A program made the translations under genes and the position numbers. 64,000 nucleotides of DNA from Chionoecetes opilio (lineage: Eukaryota > Arthropoda > Malacostraca > Decapoda > Majidae): contig JACEEZ010018480.1 in assembly GCA_016584305.1 (NCBI GenBank), positions 130,127 to 194,126 on the forward strand, written 5' to 3'. The number at the start of each line of letters is the position of its first letter. Position 1 is the first letter of the stretch. Shown piece by piece: positions 1-13,500 of the stretch. The notes beneath the pieces are model-generated. The model had not been told where the DNA came from. It made no database searches and saw nothing but the letters and a program-made list of their open reading frames with translations.

Positions 1-664
1 CTTCCCTATCTTCTTTATATACTCCTTCCCTATCTTCTTTATATACTCCTTCCCTATCTTCTTTATATACTCCTTCCCTATCTTCTTTATATACTCCTCC
101 CTATCTTCTTATATACTCCTTCCCTATCTTCTTTATATACTCCTTCCCTATCTACTTTATATACTCCTTCCTATCTTCTTTATATACTCCTTCCCTATCT
201 TCTTTATATACTCCTTCCCTATCTTCTTTATATACTCCTTCCCTATCTCTTTATATACTCCTTCCTATCTTCTTTATATACTCCTTCCCTATCTTCTTTA
301 TATACTCCTTCCCTATCTTCTTTATATATCCTTCCCTATCTTCTTTATATACTCCTTCCCTATCTTCTTTATATACTCCTTCCCTATCTTCTTTATATAC
401 TCCTTCCCTATCTTCTTTATATACTCCTTCCCTATCTTCTTTATATACTCCTTCCCTATCTTCTTTATATACTCCTTCCCTATCTTCTTTATATACTCCT
501 TCCCTATCTTCTTTATATACTCCTTCCCTATCTTCTTTATATACTCCTTCCCTATCTTCTTTATATACTCCTTCCCTATCTTCTTTATATACTCCTTCCC
601 TATCTTCTTTATATACTCCTTCCCTATCTTCTTTATATACTCCTTCCCTATCTTCTTTATATAC
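1..664. repeat. 24-bp minisatellite, about 27 copies
   Basis: Consensus ccctatcttctttatatact plus cctt, 24 bases. A few units have 1-base indels. Because 24 is a multiple of three it yields fake VYKEDREG-type open frames on the minus strand. It begins before the window. Confidence 0.97.
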
Positions 665-1001
665 GGAATTGACAATAACGTAAGATTTATACATATTCTT
701 AATTTCTACACTAGGCCACTCCTCTGTCATGGCTCTATGATGTAAAAACAGAGGTAAAAACGAAAAATTCCTGACATAAAGTGATCCATGACATTCAAGA
801 CCTTCCTTCCTCTTCCAAACATACGGTGATAATAACGCAATGTCTTTAGAGCATGGTCAGGAAGGGATATTCTCGCCTCTCTGGGAACACCACCACCATC
901 ATCCTCACCATCCTCGTGTAGAAAGTATAGGTTCCCAAGCGAAGAGGGAAGAGCGTAGAGACCTTTACCGCTAATCCTTTCTTGCCACTTGAGTCTTGAA
1001 G

Positions 1002-1110
1002 AGGCGGAGAAGGCAGAAGAGGAGGAGGAGGCAAAGGAGGAGGAGGAGGAGGAGGCAAAGGAAGAGGAGGCAGAGGAGGAGGAGGAGGAGGAGGAGGAGG
1101 AGGAGAGGCC
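1002..1110. repeat. (GGA)n trinucleotide tract
   Basis: Imperfect GAG/GGA repeat with AAG and GCA interruptions. Part of a cluster of trinucleotide tracts. Confidence 0.9.
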
Positions 1111-1240
1111 GAATCACGGATGAGTGAAAGCGGTGAAAACATTCCTCTTCCTCCTCGCCTTTTCCTCAAGTACTCGAGGGTCGTTCTCATCTCCAATTTA
1201 AGGATTTGTTTTCTGACCGCTATAGGAGGAACGCGACTCA

Positions 1241-1281
1241 CTGATGATGATGATGATGATGATGGTGGTGGTGATGATGAT
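1241..1281. repeat. (GAT)n/(GGT)n microsatellite
   Basis: Eight GAT units, then GGT and GAT units. Confidence 0.9.
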
Positions 1282-1327
1282 TTTCTCTTCTTCCTCTTCG
1301 ATATCGTTGTTATTGTTGTTGTAATTC

Positions 1328-1362
1328 TCCTCCTCCTCCTCCTCCTCCTCCTCCTCCTCTTC
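1328..1362. repeat. (CTC)n microsatellite
   Basis: About eleven CTC units following a GTT-rich stretch. Confidence 0.9.
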
Positions 1363-1454
1363 CTGTATATAAAACACTTCGGCGAGTCCAAGAAGACCAT
1401 TATTACGGTTCTCAAGTAATAACTCGCCTCTTCTTACTCCATAATCCCTACATC

Positions 1455-1513
1455 CTCTCCTCCTCCTCCTCCTCCTCCTCCTCCTCCTCCTCCTCCTCCT
1501 CCTCCTCCTCCAC
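1455..1513. repeat. (CTC)n microsatellite
   Basis: About nineteen uninterrupted CTC units. Confidence 0.95.
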
Positions 1514-1617
1514 TTCCATTATCGCGTCAGGTGTTTAAAAAAAAACCCTGATGGATGACCAAACAATTTTTTTTACTATATAATGATAAAAAACTATGAA
1601 TTGTGTTTGTGTTATGT

Positions 1618-1618
<1 letters not shown>

Positions 1619-1686
<68 letters not shown>
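1619..1686. repeat. (GT)n microsatellite
   Basis: About 33 uninterrupted GT units. Confidence 0.97.
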
Positions 1687-1688
<2 letters not shown>

Positions 1689-1756
1689 GGAAAGGGATGA
1701 CACCTTGACAGAAATGGAAAATGGATGGAGGAGGAGGAAGAAAAACCTTTGTAGAG

Positions 1757-1780
1757 TGGTGGTGGTGGTGGTGGTGGTGT
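1757..1780. repeat. (GGT)n microsatellite
   Basis: Seven to eight GGT units. Confidence 0.9.
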
Positions 1781-1890
1781 TTGAGGGACAGAATTGTGAT
1801 GAGGATGAGGGGGTGGGGGGGTTGCGTTATGTATTCCCTCAGGTATGTCACATGATGGCTGGTGAAAGGAGTATATAGAGGTGAATATCG

Positions 1891-1892
<2 letters not shown>

Positions 1893-1961
<69 letters not shown>
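1893..1961. repeat. (GA)n microsatellite
   Basis: About 34 uninterrupted GA units. Confidence 0.97.
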
Positions 1962-1965
<4 letters not shown>

Positions 1966-2758
1966 TGGTAATAATAATAAGGATAAATTGAGCGCCAAGA
2001 AAAATACGACCTAAGAGGAAGATGAGAAGGCAGGGTAAAGGACAGGGAAGGAATAGGAGGCAGGACGATATAGTGTGGCAAGGTGGCAGGGAGAAATCGA
2101 GGCTGCGGATGTGAGGGAAGGGTTAGTGGACAGAGGAGAGGGGACGAAAGGGGGGAAAGGAGGTCTGTTGCATGCCAGGAGTACACGATAGCATGGCAAG
2201 GGGAAGGAGAAAGGGGAAAGGCACGAAGAACGAGGGACTTATGGGCGCTGTTTCCCTAAGCCTCCTCCTGTTCCTCTCATGATTCATAAAAATACGACAA
2301 GAAAGTGTTATAAAAGTGTTATAGTGAAAGTATGTATGAAAGTATTAGAGTGAGAATACAGAACACCAACTTTACATGATCCACATAGCTCTAATAACCT
2401 TTTGTGTACGAGGCAAGCAAAGGGTCGGAAAATCAACCATAATAATGAGGGAATCACAGGCTAAGAAGCGGAGAGCGTGGGACCGTCCAGCCCTCTTATG
2501 CTGGGAAGGTCCTGAGGGAAGGGAAGGCAAGGGAGAGAGTGCCTGTAGCTGCGGGTAGGTTAGGATGGCGTGGGACTTTTAGGAGACCTGCCGTGACTCG
2601 AGGGAAGGAGCAAACACGTGATGGCGAGGTAGGAGTCGTAGGAGGAGGAGGAAGGGCCGTTGGGTAGGACCGTAGGAGGAGGGAGGGTCGTTGAAGGGGA
2701 GCGGCCCGTATCCAGCGATCATCTCCCTCCTCGGATTCGATAACGTCCGGCGGGTTTT

Positions 2759-3052
2759 GTTTCTCAGCATTGCAGTGGCGCCTCTTGTTGCCTCCACGCT
2801 CCACCATCTCTCTATTCATCCCTCCAACACCTCATCACCCTTACTTATCTATCCTAACTGTCTTCCTTGCATTATACTGAACCTCACAATGTTACGTTTC
2901 CTCTAGTTTCTCACCATTGCAGTGGCTCCTCTTGTTGCCTCCACCATCTCTCTATTCATCCCTCTAACACCTTTTCCACCTTACTTACCTATCCTAACTG
3001 TCTTCCTCGCATTATACTGAACCTCACAAAGTTTAATTTACGTTTCCTCTAA
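2759..3052. repeat. Tandem duplication, about 147 bp x 2
   Basis: Copies 2759-2905 and 2906-3052 share tctcaNcattgcagtggc at the start and acgtttcctct at the end, with point changes. Confidence 0.85.
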
Positions 3053-3957
3053 AAAATACAGATCTTAGCACCAGTGGTGGGGTGAAAATACGTAAGGTAA
3101 TGAAACGAACTCAACTAATTTCCTTCATATTCCTTACTACAGACACCCCGAGGCGGCCCCAATGCCTCAAATATTACCCATAAGTCCTCAAGTGTGTCTC
3201 CAGCATTCCCATCATCACACCTGTTCGAGTGGGATCTGTAAAGGGTGAAGGCGGGACAGAAGCAGGACGAGACCTCTTGAGTCACAGTGATATCCTGTCC
3301 CATCATCCCACCCCATCGGCTTCCTCTTCTCTCCTTCCACCCCCCACCCCCCAAACACCCCCTTGCCGCTGGTAATATCCTGGAGCGGTATAACGCCTGG
3401 GGGCCTCAGTCTCTCCTCCATCCTTCCCTCCTCCTACGCTCCTTCCTGCAGTCGTCGTATCCTTGCGTTGGTTCTGGCCACGGCTTCGTCACTTCTTATC
3501 TTTCTGCGTCAGCCACTTCTGCATCAGCTTTGCGTCCTCCATCAGACTATGTTTATATCCATATGGAGTTTACAAGTATATTAAAGAAAGGGGGGGAGAT
3601 TACATAGAATGAGGGAGGGGTGTACACGAATAATAAGAACACAGAAACACAGAAATACAGAATAAGGTCGAAAAGCTTCCATATAGAGTACAGTACAGCA
3701 AGAGGATAAACATAAACAACACCGTCTGGTACACATCCATGACGTAACACCATGAAACTTCCGCGAAGACTCAACATAACACAGAGACAATGGAGCTTCT
3801 AGAGTTATTATGATCCCTCTCGCCGCTGTCCACAATAACCTGCTCCTCCCTATGAATGCGGATCACCTCTACAGGGACGTGGGTGAAGGGAGAAACTGTA
3901 CCACTGTTATTATGAAGTCTGGGAGCGTCAAGGCCCACACGTCTAGGAAAATGAATG

Positions 3958-4275
3958 CAAGGACGAGTGAAAGAATTAAGCGTTATGAAGGAATGATAAA
4001 TAGGATCCTATAGTAACAGTTATATATCTTTGTCTTAATGATTTCTTGTTTCTTTAGTCTTCTCCCTTGTCTGTCCATGCCTGTCCCGTCTCCCGTTTTC
4101 CTTTCTTTGGTATTGAGTTAAGGACGAGTGAAAAAAGCGTTATGAAGGGATGATACAAAGAAGAATCCTACAGTAATATTATCTTTGTCTTCGTGATTTC
4201 CTCTTCCTTTAGTCTTCTCCCTTGTCTGTCCATGCCTGTCCCGTCTCCCGTTTTCCGTTCTCTGGTATTTGAGGT
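3958..4275. repeat. Tandem duplication, about 160 bp x 2
   Basis: Both copies run from aaggacgagtgaaa through cttctcccttgtctgtccat to cccgtctcccgttttcc. Confidence 0.85.
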
Positions 4276-4491
4276 GCTCTCGTTTCTCCTTCATTCCCTG
4301 CCGGGGAGGTCTTAGATCCGGGTCACTGGGAGTCAAGTGGATGGCGGGCGTTGCAGGTACGCCGCCTCACCTCACTCCACCTGTAATATGGCTGCACCTT
4401 GATGGCTTGATGTGATTCGTGTATTATAAGAGTTAGGTATTGGCTGGTGTGGTGGTGAGGGTATGATTTGAGTGTACTGTATGAGAGATCA

Positions 4492-4691
<200 letters not shown>

Positions 4692-5082
4692 CACCTACCC
4701 ACACAGTCCTCCCCCTACATACTTGTGCAACAGTCAACACAAGAGCCAGGCGTCATCGGGCACCAGCGGGAGAGGCGAGTGGTCACCCCCGTCTCAAGTG
4801 CCACCATCTCAAAGCCTCCTTTCTCGAGTGCCACTCAAGCCTCCCTCCTCCTCGCCCTCCCTCTCGACACCTAACACCTTGCTGATAACACACTCGACTC
4901 CCACCCGATACCCGGCGTCGAATAAGGTATAGGACGACCCGGGTACATTGTGTTGTGGAGAGGTCGTTGTGTGTTGGAGGGGCGTGGGAGCTTGAGGGAG
5001 GACGGAGTGAACAAGGGAACACCGAACACTGCCGTCAGAACGTGTCTTAAGAGCGAAACACAAGGGTCGTCATTAAGTACCT

Positions 5083-5135
5083 ATATAATAATAATAATAA
5101 TAATAATTTTATTTGCACCCGAAGGCATACAGGAA
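5083..5135 (-). repeat. (TAA)n tract with LINE-type tail, family D
   Basis: On the minus strand it reads gtatgccttcgggtgcaaat then aaaatt and ATT units; a plus-strand relative with cctccgggcaataataaaat sits at 12718-12765. This looks like a retroelement 3' end with a trinucleotide tail. Confidence 0.6.
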
Positions 5136-5461
5136 CAAAAAGAAAACAACGTAATAAACAGAGATGAGGAAATAAACTTAAGTATTAAAGTAAATAGAAA
5201 ATATAATATAAACCTACGTATATGAACACCTTATACTAATTACTCGCTACACCTTATCTACTAAACGAATCTTGTCTTAAACGTGAAGGTATTTGGATTA
5301 GTACTATTAACACAACGCATGGCTTACACGCTACACATATAGTCAGTCTGTCTCTATCCAGCTTATCTCCATTTCTTTGTTTATCGCTGTGGCACGTTTC
5401 AACACCACGTATGTAGAGTGAAAGGGTTCATTGCCTTTTTTGTATCAGAAAGGTGTTTCCT

Positions 5462-5464
<3 letters not shown>

Positions 5465-5504
<40 letters not shown>
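5465..5504. repeat. (GT)n microsatellite
   Basis: About twenty GT units. Confidence 0.95.
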
Positions 5505-5506
<2 letters not shown>

Positions 5507-6671
5507 CGTTTGTTGGTTAGTTTCGGGTTTTTTTCTCACTTATACTTCGGTCCTGAAGCGAAAGTAATATTGATGTATTGATTATGTATTGACTGCGTGA
5601 ATATTTTAGACTAGAACCCCTTCTCTATTTTTCTATCTACGAAGATTCGAATATTCGTTAAGTTCCCTATCGTTCTTTCTTTATCCCTCAACCTTCCTCC
5701 CTCATCCTGAAACCACGACCACTACTTTACTTTTGTTTGAGAAAGAATGTTGAATTGGTCTACGCTGTCTGCACCAAGAGGCAACTTTTAGCTGGCATCA
5801 CTTGACCTTTGTTTGAATATCCCGCCACTACAGGCACTCTGAGATGTCTCAGGAGGTGGAGAGGATATTTATTGCTTCGTAAAATATAGTTTGTCTTTTA
5901 TAGTATCCCTGGGTCGTGGAGGGTACTAGAAGAACGGACGGGAACGAATCTAAACCCTTATTGAGCACTTGGTCTAAATTTGTAAATCTAGATTGAGTAT
6001 ACGTCAGAATTGGATCACGTAGGCCACTTGTTCTGTCTGGGCTCCATGCTAAGTGGTTCGAGGGTTTAAAACAGTACCTCTTCAGTCTATTTTCATCGAT
6101 ATTGTGGTATTTTACTCTCCTTTCCAATCATAGTAATTCTCGCTCTCCCTCCATGACGTAAAAGAATGGAAATTGACACGGCAAAGCGCCCATTGTGACA
6201 CAGGTGCAGTGGTTGAGCGGCCATTGACAGGCAGGTACTGGAAGAGAAAGTGACTGGTGTGAAGACAGGTTTTCTTATTCTCTCAGCGTGAAACAATAGG
6301 CATGCGTGCAGCACTTTCCGGGGCCTTATGATTACCATTCTACCACTCCACAGACTCGTAACACCACAGTGACCCGAAACTTGAGTGGCTGAGAGTTTAG
6401 ATTGGCAATAAAACTTTTAGTGAACCATATAACTGTATTGCTATAACCATAGCATACAAGAGACGTGTGTTTGGTAGTGTGAACTTGTGAAGGACAGACT
6501 TGAATGTGTATTTTAGCGTCTCAGTTTCTTCCATTTACGTCTTCTGTTCATAGTTATCACTAACTACCCTTATTTCTTGCTTCCATATAACTGTATTGCT
6601 ATAAACACACAAAAGACGTGTTTGGTAGTATGTAAGAGAGCTTGGATGTGTTTTTTATACTTTTTTTTTAA

Positions 6672-6900
6672 CATCAGAAAATAAGGAAGCTACAAGAGGC
6701 CGTGAGACTTACACGTGGTAGTTCCTGTTACTTAACACTACCTAGATCCACCTTTCATCCCCATCCATGAAATTTATTGTCTAGCCTCCTTTTAAAACTC
6801 CCTATTGACTCCGCACTAATTACCTGATGACTGAGTCCATTCCAATCATTTACCACCCTTTTGTGAACCAGTTTCTCCCTATTTCTTTTTATTTTATTTG
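6672..6900 (+). repeat. Dispersed repeat A copy
   Basis: Begins catcagaaaataaggaagct, contains acaagaggccgtgagac and tagttcctgttacttaac, and ends in an AT-rich tail. At least ten other copies or fragments occur in this window on both strands. Likely a retroelement 3' end or SINE. Confidence 0.75.
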
Positions 6901-7117
6901 TTAATTTTTGTAAGTTTTTTTAGGTTTGCGTTTTTTTTAGCGCCTCGGTTTCTTCCACTTACGTCTTCTGATTCATGAATATCACTAACCAAGCTTATTT
7001 CTTGCTTCCATATAACTGTTGCTATAAACATACAAGAGACATGTGTTTAGTATTACAGTGTGAACTTGTGAAGAAGAGAACTTGGATATGTATTGTAGAG
7101 CCTCTTCTTACATTTAC

Positions 7118-7265
7118 GTCTTCTGTTCATCCCCATCCATGAAATTTATGTCTAGCCTCCTTTTAAAACTCCCTATTGACTCCGCACTAATTACCTGATG
7201 ACTTGAGTCCATTCCAATCATTTACCACCCTATTTGTGAACCAGTTTCTCCCTATTTCTTTTTAT
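7118..7265 (+). repeat. Dispersed repeat A, 3' part
   Basis: Matches the second half of the 6672-6900 copy (ccccatccatgaaattta through gaaccagtttctccctattt). Confidence 0.7.
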
Positions 7266-7379
7266 TTTTCATTTTTATTTCTTTAAGTTTTTAGGTTTGA
7301 GTTTTTTTAGCTCCTCAGTTTCTTTCATTTACGTCTTCTGTTCATAGATATAACTAACCAAACTTATTTCTTGCTTCAG

Positions 7380-7572
7380 GAGTGAGTCTTGCACGGGCCA
7401 ACAACCGGGAGGAGGTGGCTGACGTGCGGGAGGGCCAGGACGTCACCCTCAAGTGCCGCTTCAACAACCCGGCGCTGCTGTCCACGGGCGGGCAGATCTA
7501 CTGGATGCGCCAGCGTAACGGCGAGAAGGACAACGTAGCCATCGCCGAGACCCCCTTCGACCGTAACTACAG
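7380..7572 (+). CDS. ed: echinoid exon a (first in window; Ig1 first half)
   Basis: The acceptor ttgcttcag precedes base 7380 and the donor gtgagg follows 7572. The first two bases finish a codon from an upstream exon not seen here. Encodes the EGQDVTLKC strand of Ig1. It ends in phase 2 (ag) and joins to a at 8026 to make Arg. Confidence 0.85.
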
Positions 7573-10500
7573 GTGAGGATGACTTGTTTCTTGTATTTCA
7601 CTCTTCTAGTAATGCCGACACCGCCTAATAACTCAGTATGTTTCTTGATAGTCTCTAGATAGATACCATATTGTTCCTGAAATAGATCAAGACGAGATCA
7701 ATGCCTTGTTTTTTGTGTGTCTAGATGTTGATTTATGTTCCTTCAGACAAAGAAGTTGAAGTTATTAATGCCTTGTTCAGAATAATACCTTAGAATTATT
7801 ACTAATTTCTATCATATTGTTCCTGAAATAGTTAAGAAGAGGTCAATATGTGTTTTTTTTTACCAATATGGTTTTTTTTTCTCCTGCAAAGAAATAGTGA
7901 CTCAGTTTTCAGTGCCTTGTTTGGGGCTAGATCAGTTATTTCCCTCAAGCTGCTGCTGTTAGGAGATACGATTAATGTGTCTTGCTTGCACGTGTCATAT
8001 TGTTTATTGTTGTGTGCCATTGCAGAGTTGACCTGGCGCCTAGCGAGGGGCGCTACGACCTGACCATCAGCCATGCCACCTACGAGAGGGACAACGGCAT
8101 GTTTGAGTGCCGCTTCAAGGAGGCCGGCACAGGCTCTGACCTGCACACCACCACCGTCAACCTTACTGTCCTCATCCCACCGGGCAGCCCGAGGATCGAC
8201 CCTGAGACACCCACCGCCACGGAGGATCAGCCCATCGACCTGGTCTGCTCCTCCCAGGGTGGCTCGCCTGACCCCCAGATCATGTAAGTTTTGCTCTGAT
8301 TAAGTCCTTTCATGCATTGTCATCATCCACCTTGTGAAGATAGTACGTATAAGGGTTTTGCTCTAGCATTGTTATCCATCAGAATGACAGCTTTGCTCGA
8401 AAGAAAACACTCATCTTTAAGAAACAAAGCCACAACAGATGGATCAAAGCATTTCAATCAGTGATGTATGTACGGATTTATGCACAGTGATATTGATATT
8501 TTAGCACCTCTACCACCCACTTGTTATCTCCTGCAATATTAGATGTCTCCCTGTTTACCTTACTCCTGCATTTAGAAAATAAAAATGCCCTAACTCCTTT
8601 TTTTTGTGTGTATTTGTTCGTCTTAGTTGTACAGTATGGACTCTATTTCCAACAGTATGCATAGACGTCTCAGATCTACCCTTTATGTCTTTCCATTATC
8701 GTTTTCTATATTGCCGTCAATCCCTTGCAGCTGGTATCGCTCCGGGTCGGAACAGAAGCTGCAGAGTGTGTTGAAGCCTGGGGGCGGCCGGGACCTTGCC
8801 ACCACCTCCGTGCTCACCATCAACCCTGGCAAGGACGACGACGGGGCTCAGTACCGCTGTGTGATCTGGAACAGGGCGCTCACCGACTCCGAGAAGATGG
8901 AGGCGGTTGTCACTCTGAGCGTCAATTGTAAGCACCCAAGGAATTATTGTAGCCTTATTATTAAAAAAAACTCACAAAAACTATACTAACTACTTATTAC
9001 TTATTATTATTACTTATTACTATTACTTACAACTATACTTATGAAACTATTGTAAAACCTTATACTAATAGAGCACTATTCTGCCTTACTATGACTGCGT
9101 AGATTTAATTATTCTAAGAATCATAGTACGTAATTGTTTGAATAAAATCAGCAATGTTTTATTGTTTAAAGAAAATTGCTTATGTTTATCTGATATTTAG
9201 TCTATCAGTACCTCTACCAATTCAGGTTTTTTCAGTGTTTATGTTTTCACTTTTCAGATTATCCTCGCATCACCATAGGACCCGAGAATCCCCTGCGTGT
9301 AGAGCTGGACCAGACGGCAGTGTTGACGTGCTCTGCAGACGCCAAGCCTCCAGTGAGCAATGTGCGATGGACCCGAGGAGGCCGCTTCATTGGGACCATC
9401 AATGACCTCAAGATTGAGCACATCTCGCTCGATGACGCCGGCCGTTACGTCTGTCAGGCTGACAACGGGCTGGGCCGCCTGCGTGAGGCAGAAGTAACGC
9501 TGGATGTGCTGTATGGCCCACGTGTGTCTGTCATTTCCAGCAAAGATGTTGATGAAGGAGAAGATGTGATCGTGTCCTGCAATGTGACAGCCAACCCCGC
9601 GCCCGTCACCATAGAGTGGCTGAAGGAGGGCGACGACACATTCCGCCAGAACGGCATCGACATCCTGAGGCTGAACCGCGTGTCTGCAGTCAACCAAGGG
9701 AACTACGTGTGCCGTGCCGTGAACATCCTCAACCCCACCGGTGGAGAGCCAAGCGACCGCTTGGGCAATGCGACCGTGGCCGTGAGGGTCCGCCATGCAC
9801 CGGGGAAAACCCACATCAGCCCCAAGGAGCCCGTTGCCGTTCAGGGGGAACAGGCAATACTGACCTGTGGAGCAGACCCACCAGGCTGGCCCATGCCAAC
9901 CTACCGTTGGTGGCGTCATGACTCTGATGCCACTCTCACCCTGGGGGCCATCTACACCATCCCCCGGGCATCCCTCGCCGACGAGGGCACCTACTACTGC
10001 CAGCCCTCCAACCGCCTGGGCAAGGGTACTCATGCCTCGGTCCGCGTAGAGGTCCACCAGCCTCCCCGCATCCTTGAGGACCTGCCCAAGACAGCCATCC
10101 ACCGCATCGGCAAAACAGACCTGACCCTCACCTGCCGGGCCCAGGGCAAACCTCAGCCCTCCATCCGCTGGTTGAAGGATGACGAGGAACTGAATCCTGC
10201 TGATGGACTCTACAATATCTTGGTTGAACAGTCATCTGTCAGCCAGAACACCGTGCACACCGTTCAGTCCACCCTGCAGTTCCGTGGTCCTCACAGAATC
10301 AATGACAATCAGTTGTTACCTACTGACAGAGGCACCTACATGTGTGTCTTCAAAAATGATGCTCGGGAAGTGTCCAGCTCGCAGCTCCTCAGAGTAGAAC
10401 GTGAGTAATTGTTATATTTCTTTACTGTCAAGTCTGAATTCTAAAAAAAAAATCAATAATGAGATGATCATGCACATTTTTTGTAAATGAGATTATTTTC

Positions 10501-13500
10501 TTTGCAGATTCGCCAATCACAGTTCACAAGCCAAACAAAGTTGCATTTGACCTGAAAGAAGATGCTGAGCTGGAGTGTCGGATGCAGGCGTACCCTCAGC
10601 CCAGGTTCCAGTGGTCCCTCGGCCCTAACTTCATTGAGTCTGACGGCACCCACTACGCCACGAATGACACCATCCTCCACGACGACATGTATGCCTCCGT
10701 GCTGACCATCAAGGGCGTGACGGAGGCAGACTACGGCAGCTACACCTGCAAGGGCACCAACACCCTGGGCGAGCACAAGACCATCATCACCCTGCAGGAA
10801 AAAGGCCGCCCTATGCATCCCACCAACCTCCAGATCATCAGCCAAGGAACAAACTTCATCGAGGTGGCGTGGGACGAGAGTTTTAACGGAGGCTTTGCGG
10901 ATACCTTGTTCCACATGCAGGCGGAGACCATGTCCGGAGAAATAATGAGTCACGACTGCCAGTCCCTGAACCCTTGCACCATTGAGCCTCTCCCTCAGCA
11001 GACTGCATTCAAGGTACAAGTCAAGGCCACCAACATGATGGGAGAGAGCGACTTCTCAGAGCCTCTCGACGCCATGACTCTGATCGACACTGACACCATC
11101 CCAGAGCCCGAGGAGGTGTACTTTGAGAGGTCCAGCGACACCGTCAGCTTCCGTGTGCTGCCCACAGAATTGATGCTTCAGGCGCAGATTGAACTCATGG
11201 ACGGGTCAGGCAAGTGGACCGCCATGGAGAAGCTGATGCCCATCGGGAGCAACGAGCACGACCACGGCGAGGTGTACGTGGGGCAGGAGGAGCCGGAGGA
11301 GGTCAGGATACGCTTCTGCTCCATCTTTGTGGACGTCAGCTGCGGAAACTACCGGGAAGGCAAAAAAGGTAAGATACATCAAGAAAATGTGACATTGTGG
11401 TCGTGTCTGTATGTGTCAAAGAAAATGTTTACGGTTATGATTTATTGGACTGAAATTCGCGAGGGTTCATTAAAATTCCACTTTATTTTTGCCTGTATGT
11501 TTCAAAGAAAATTTTTACAGTTATAGTTTATTGGACTGAAATTTGAGACGGTTTATTATAATTCCACTTTATTTTACAGTTGACTACCGACCTTCAATAC
11601 CGACTCAGACCATGTCCATGCAGTACATGGTGGCAATCATCGTGGGCTGTGTGGTGTTCGTGGCCCTGGTGGCGCTGATCTTTGTGTGCTGCTGCTGCTG
11701 CCGCCGCCGGAACAACAAACTGAAGAACAAGACGGCGGACATGGAGGTGCCGCACCGCAATGTTGTGACGCAGCAGGTGAGCCTCATACCCTTGCCTCAC
11801 ACAATCCTTCCAAGTGTTTTCAAGAGAGGAGTAACAAGATAGGGGAGAGCGGGGCAGGTTGCATGGAGGGTAGGTTGCATCATTGCCTCTAACTCGCATG
11901 TTATCACACGTACATCGTCTTAATACTACTACTACTACTACAATAAACTACTACTACTACAACTACAACAATAATAATAATAAAAAAAGTTAATGCGAGT
12001 TAGAGGCAATGATGCAACCTACCCTCGATGCAACCTGCCCCGCTCTCCCCTACCTCCCGAACTAAATTGACCCACACCCCTTTCTTTATTCTCTTACTGT
12101 CTTCTTTAGAGGGACTGGCAAGTAAACAGGTTTTTTGTCACCTTTTATTTTACCTTGCCTCACACCCTGCCTCCATCCAACACAACCCTCGCTGCACAAG
12201 ACTACTCATTCTCATCCCTATTCTGTCCATCTCCCTAATGCAAGAGTTAATCAGTATCTTCACTCGTTCATCCCCTTCACTGGTAAACTCTGGAGCTCTG
12301 TTTCTGTTTCTATTTTTCCTCCTTTCTACGACTTAAATGTTTTCAAGAGAGGAGTGACAAGACACCTCCCAAACTAAATTGGCCCACCCCTCTTTTATAT
12401 TCTCTTACTGTCTTCTTTATAGGGACTAGTAACTAAGCAGGGGTTTTTTACCTTTTTTTTTGCTCATGGCCAGTCCTTTGTGATGTAAAAAAAAAAAAAA
12501 AAAAAATTATAATCCCCAAAATCACACGTAGGCAAAACATGGAAGGCTTTATAATTTTGTCTGAAATACTAAATAATTTTCCTGTGTGAGACTTAAACTA
12601 GATATTATATGCACTTTGATACTATGTCCCCTAATGTGCCTATATTATGTATTTTTTGTTTTGCTCTAGTACTTAAGTTAACTCCTTATCTTGTTATTGT
12701 TGCTTTTTTTTATGTCTGTATGCCTCCGGGCAATAATAAAATCATTATTATTATTATTATTATTAAACGTTCCCTCCCCGCCAGGCGCCACCACCGCCTT
12801 ACTACACGGTGGGGATGGACAACAAGGGTCTGGACGGCTCCATGGACACCGGCCTGGACGACCCCTCCAAGACGGCCATCTACAGCTCCCAGCAGTACCA
12901 CAACTACCCCCAGAATGGCCACATCAACAACGCTCCAAACAACAACGGTAGGGCTTGTCCAAAATAATTAAATAAAGCAGAAAGTATGAGTTGTTTTCAT
13001 TGTATGTTGTTATGTAGGTATGTTATGAGTTGCTGGAAAACTTGAAGAAACTAGGAAAATATGAGTTGTTTTCATTGTATGTTGTTATGTAGGTATGTTA
13101 TGAGTTGCTGGAAAACTTAAAGAAACTAGGAAAATATGAGTTGTTGGTACTGCATATAAAATCTAAGTGAGTTTTTAGTGCCTGTCCACTGTCAACATCA
13201 AATTAACAACAGTGTATTTTTATTCTTAATTCCAGGAATGGGTTACATGGACAACAGTTACTCCAACTCCAATAATGGCGGGTCAGTGAACTCCCAGGAC
13301 TCTCTGTGGCAGGTCAAGGGTCACGCCGATCCCCAGATGACCACCCACATGAGTCCCCACATGTCACAGGACTCCCGAGGCTACCAGTACGACCCCATGG
13401 TTCACGGCGGCTACGGCATCTCGGGCTACGACGACTATTCCCACTACCCAGCAACCGGCTACGGGCAACAGGGCCACGGGCAACAGGGCCACGGCATGAT

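Larger units (their letters stand above)
6390..7380. repeat. Irregular triplication ending at the echinoid 3' splice site
   Basis: Three related segments (6511-6584, 6937-7010, 7305-7380) run from tttagcNcctc through ttacgtcttct to cttatttcttgcttc. Only the last ends in cag and acts as acceptor; the first two read cca. Each is spaced by dispersed repeat A. Confidence 0.75.

Noticed and set aside
251..730. VYKEDREG/YIKKIGKE repeat frames on the minus strand
   Set aside because: Product of the 24-bp minisatellite, open in several frames.
1120..1419. Hydrophobic Leu-rich frame as echinoid signal-peptide exon
   Set aside because: The Leu run comes from a CTC microsatellite, and no compatible donor/phase could be shown.
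4741..4935. GC-richer stretch as a coding or 5'UTR exon
   Set aside because: No frame with recognisable domain and no splice phase match to the exon at 7380; cannot be supported.
9254..10102. 282-residue minus-strand frame over echinoid exon d
   Set aside because: Shadow of the GC-rich plus-strand Ig exon, which has matching splice sites and domain motifs.
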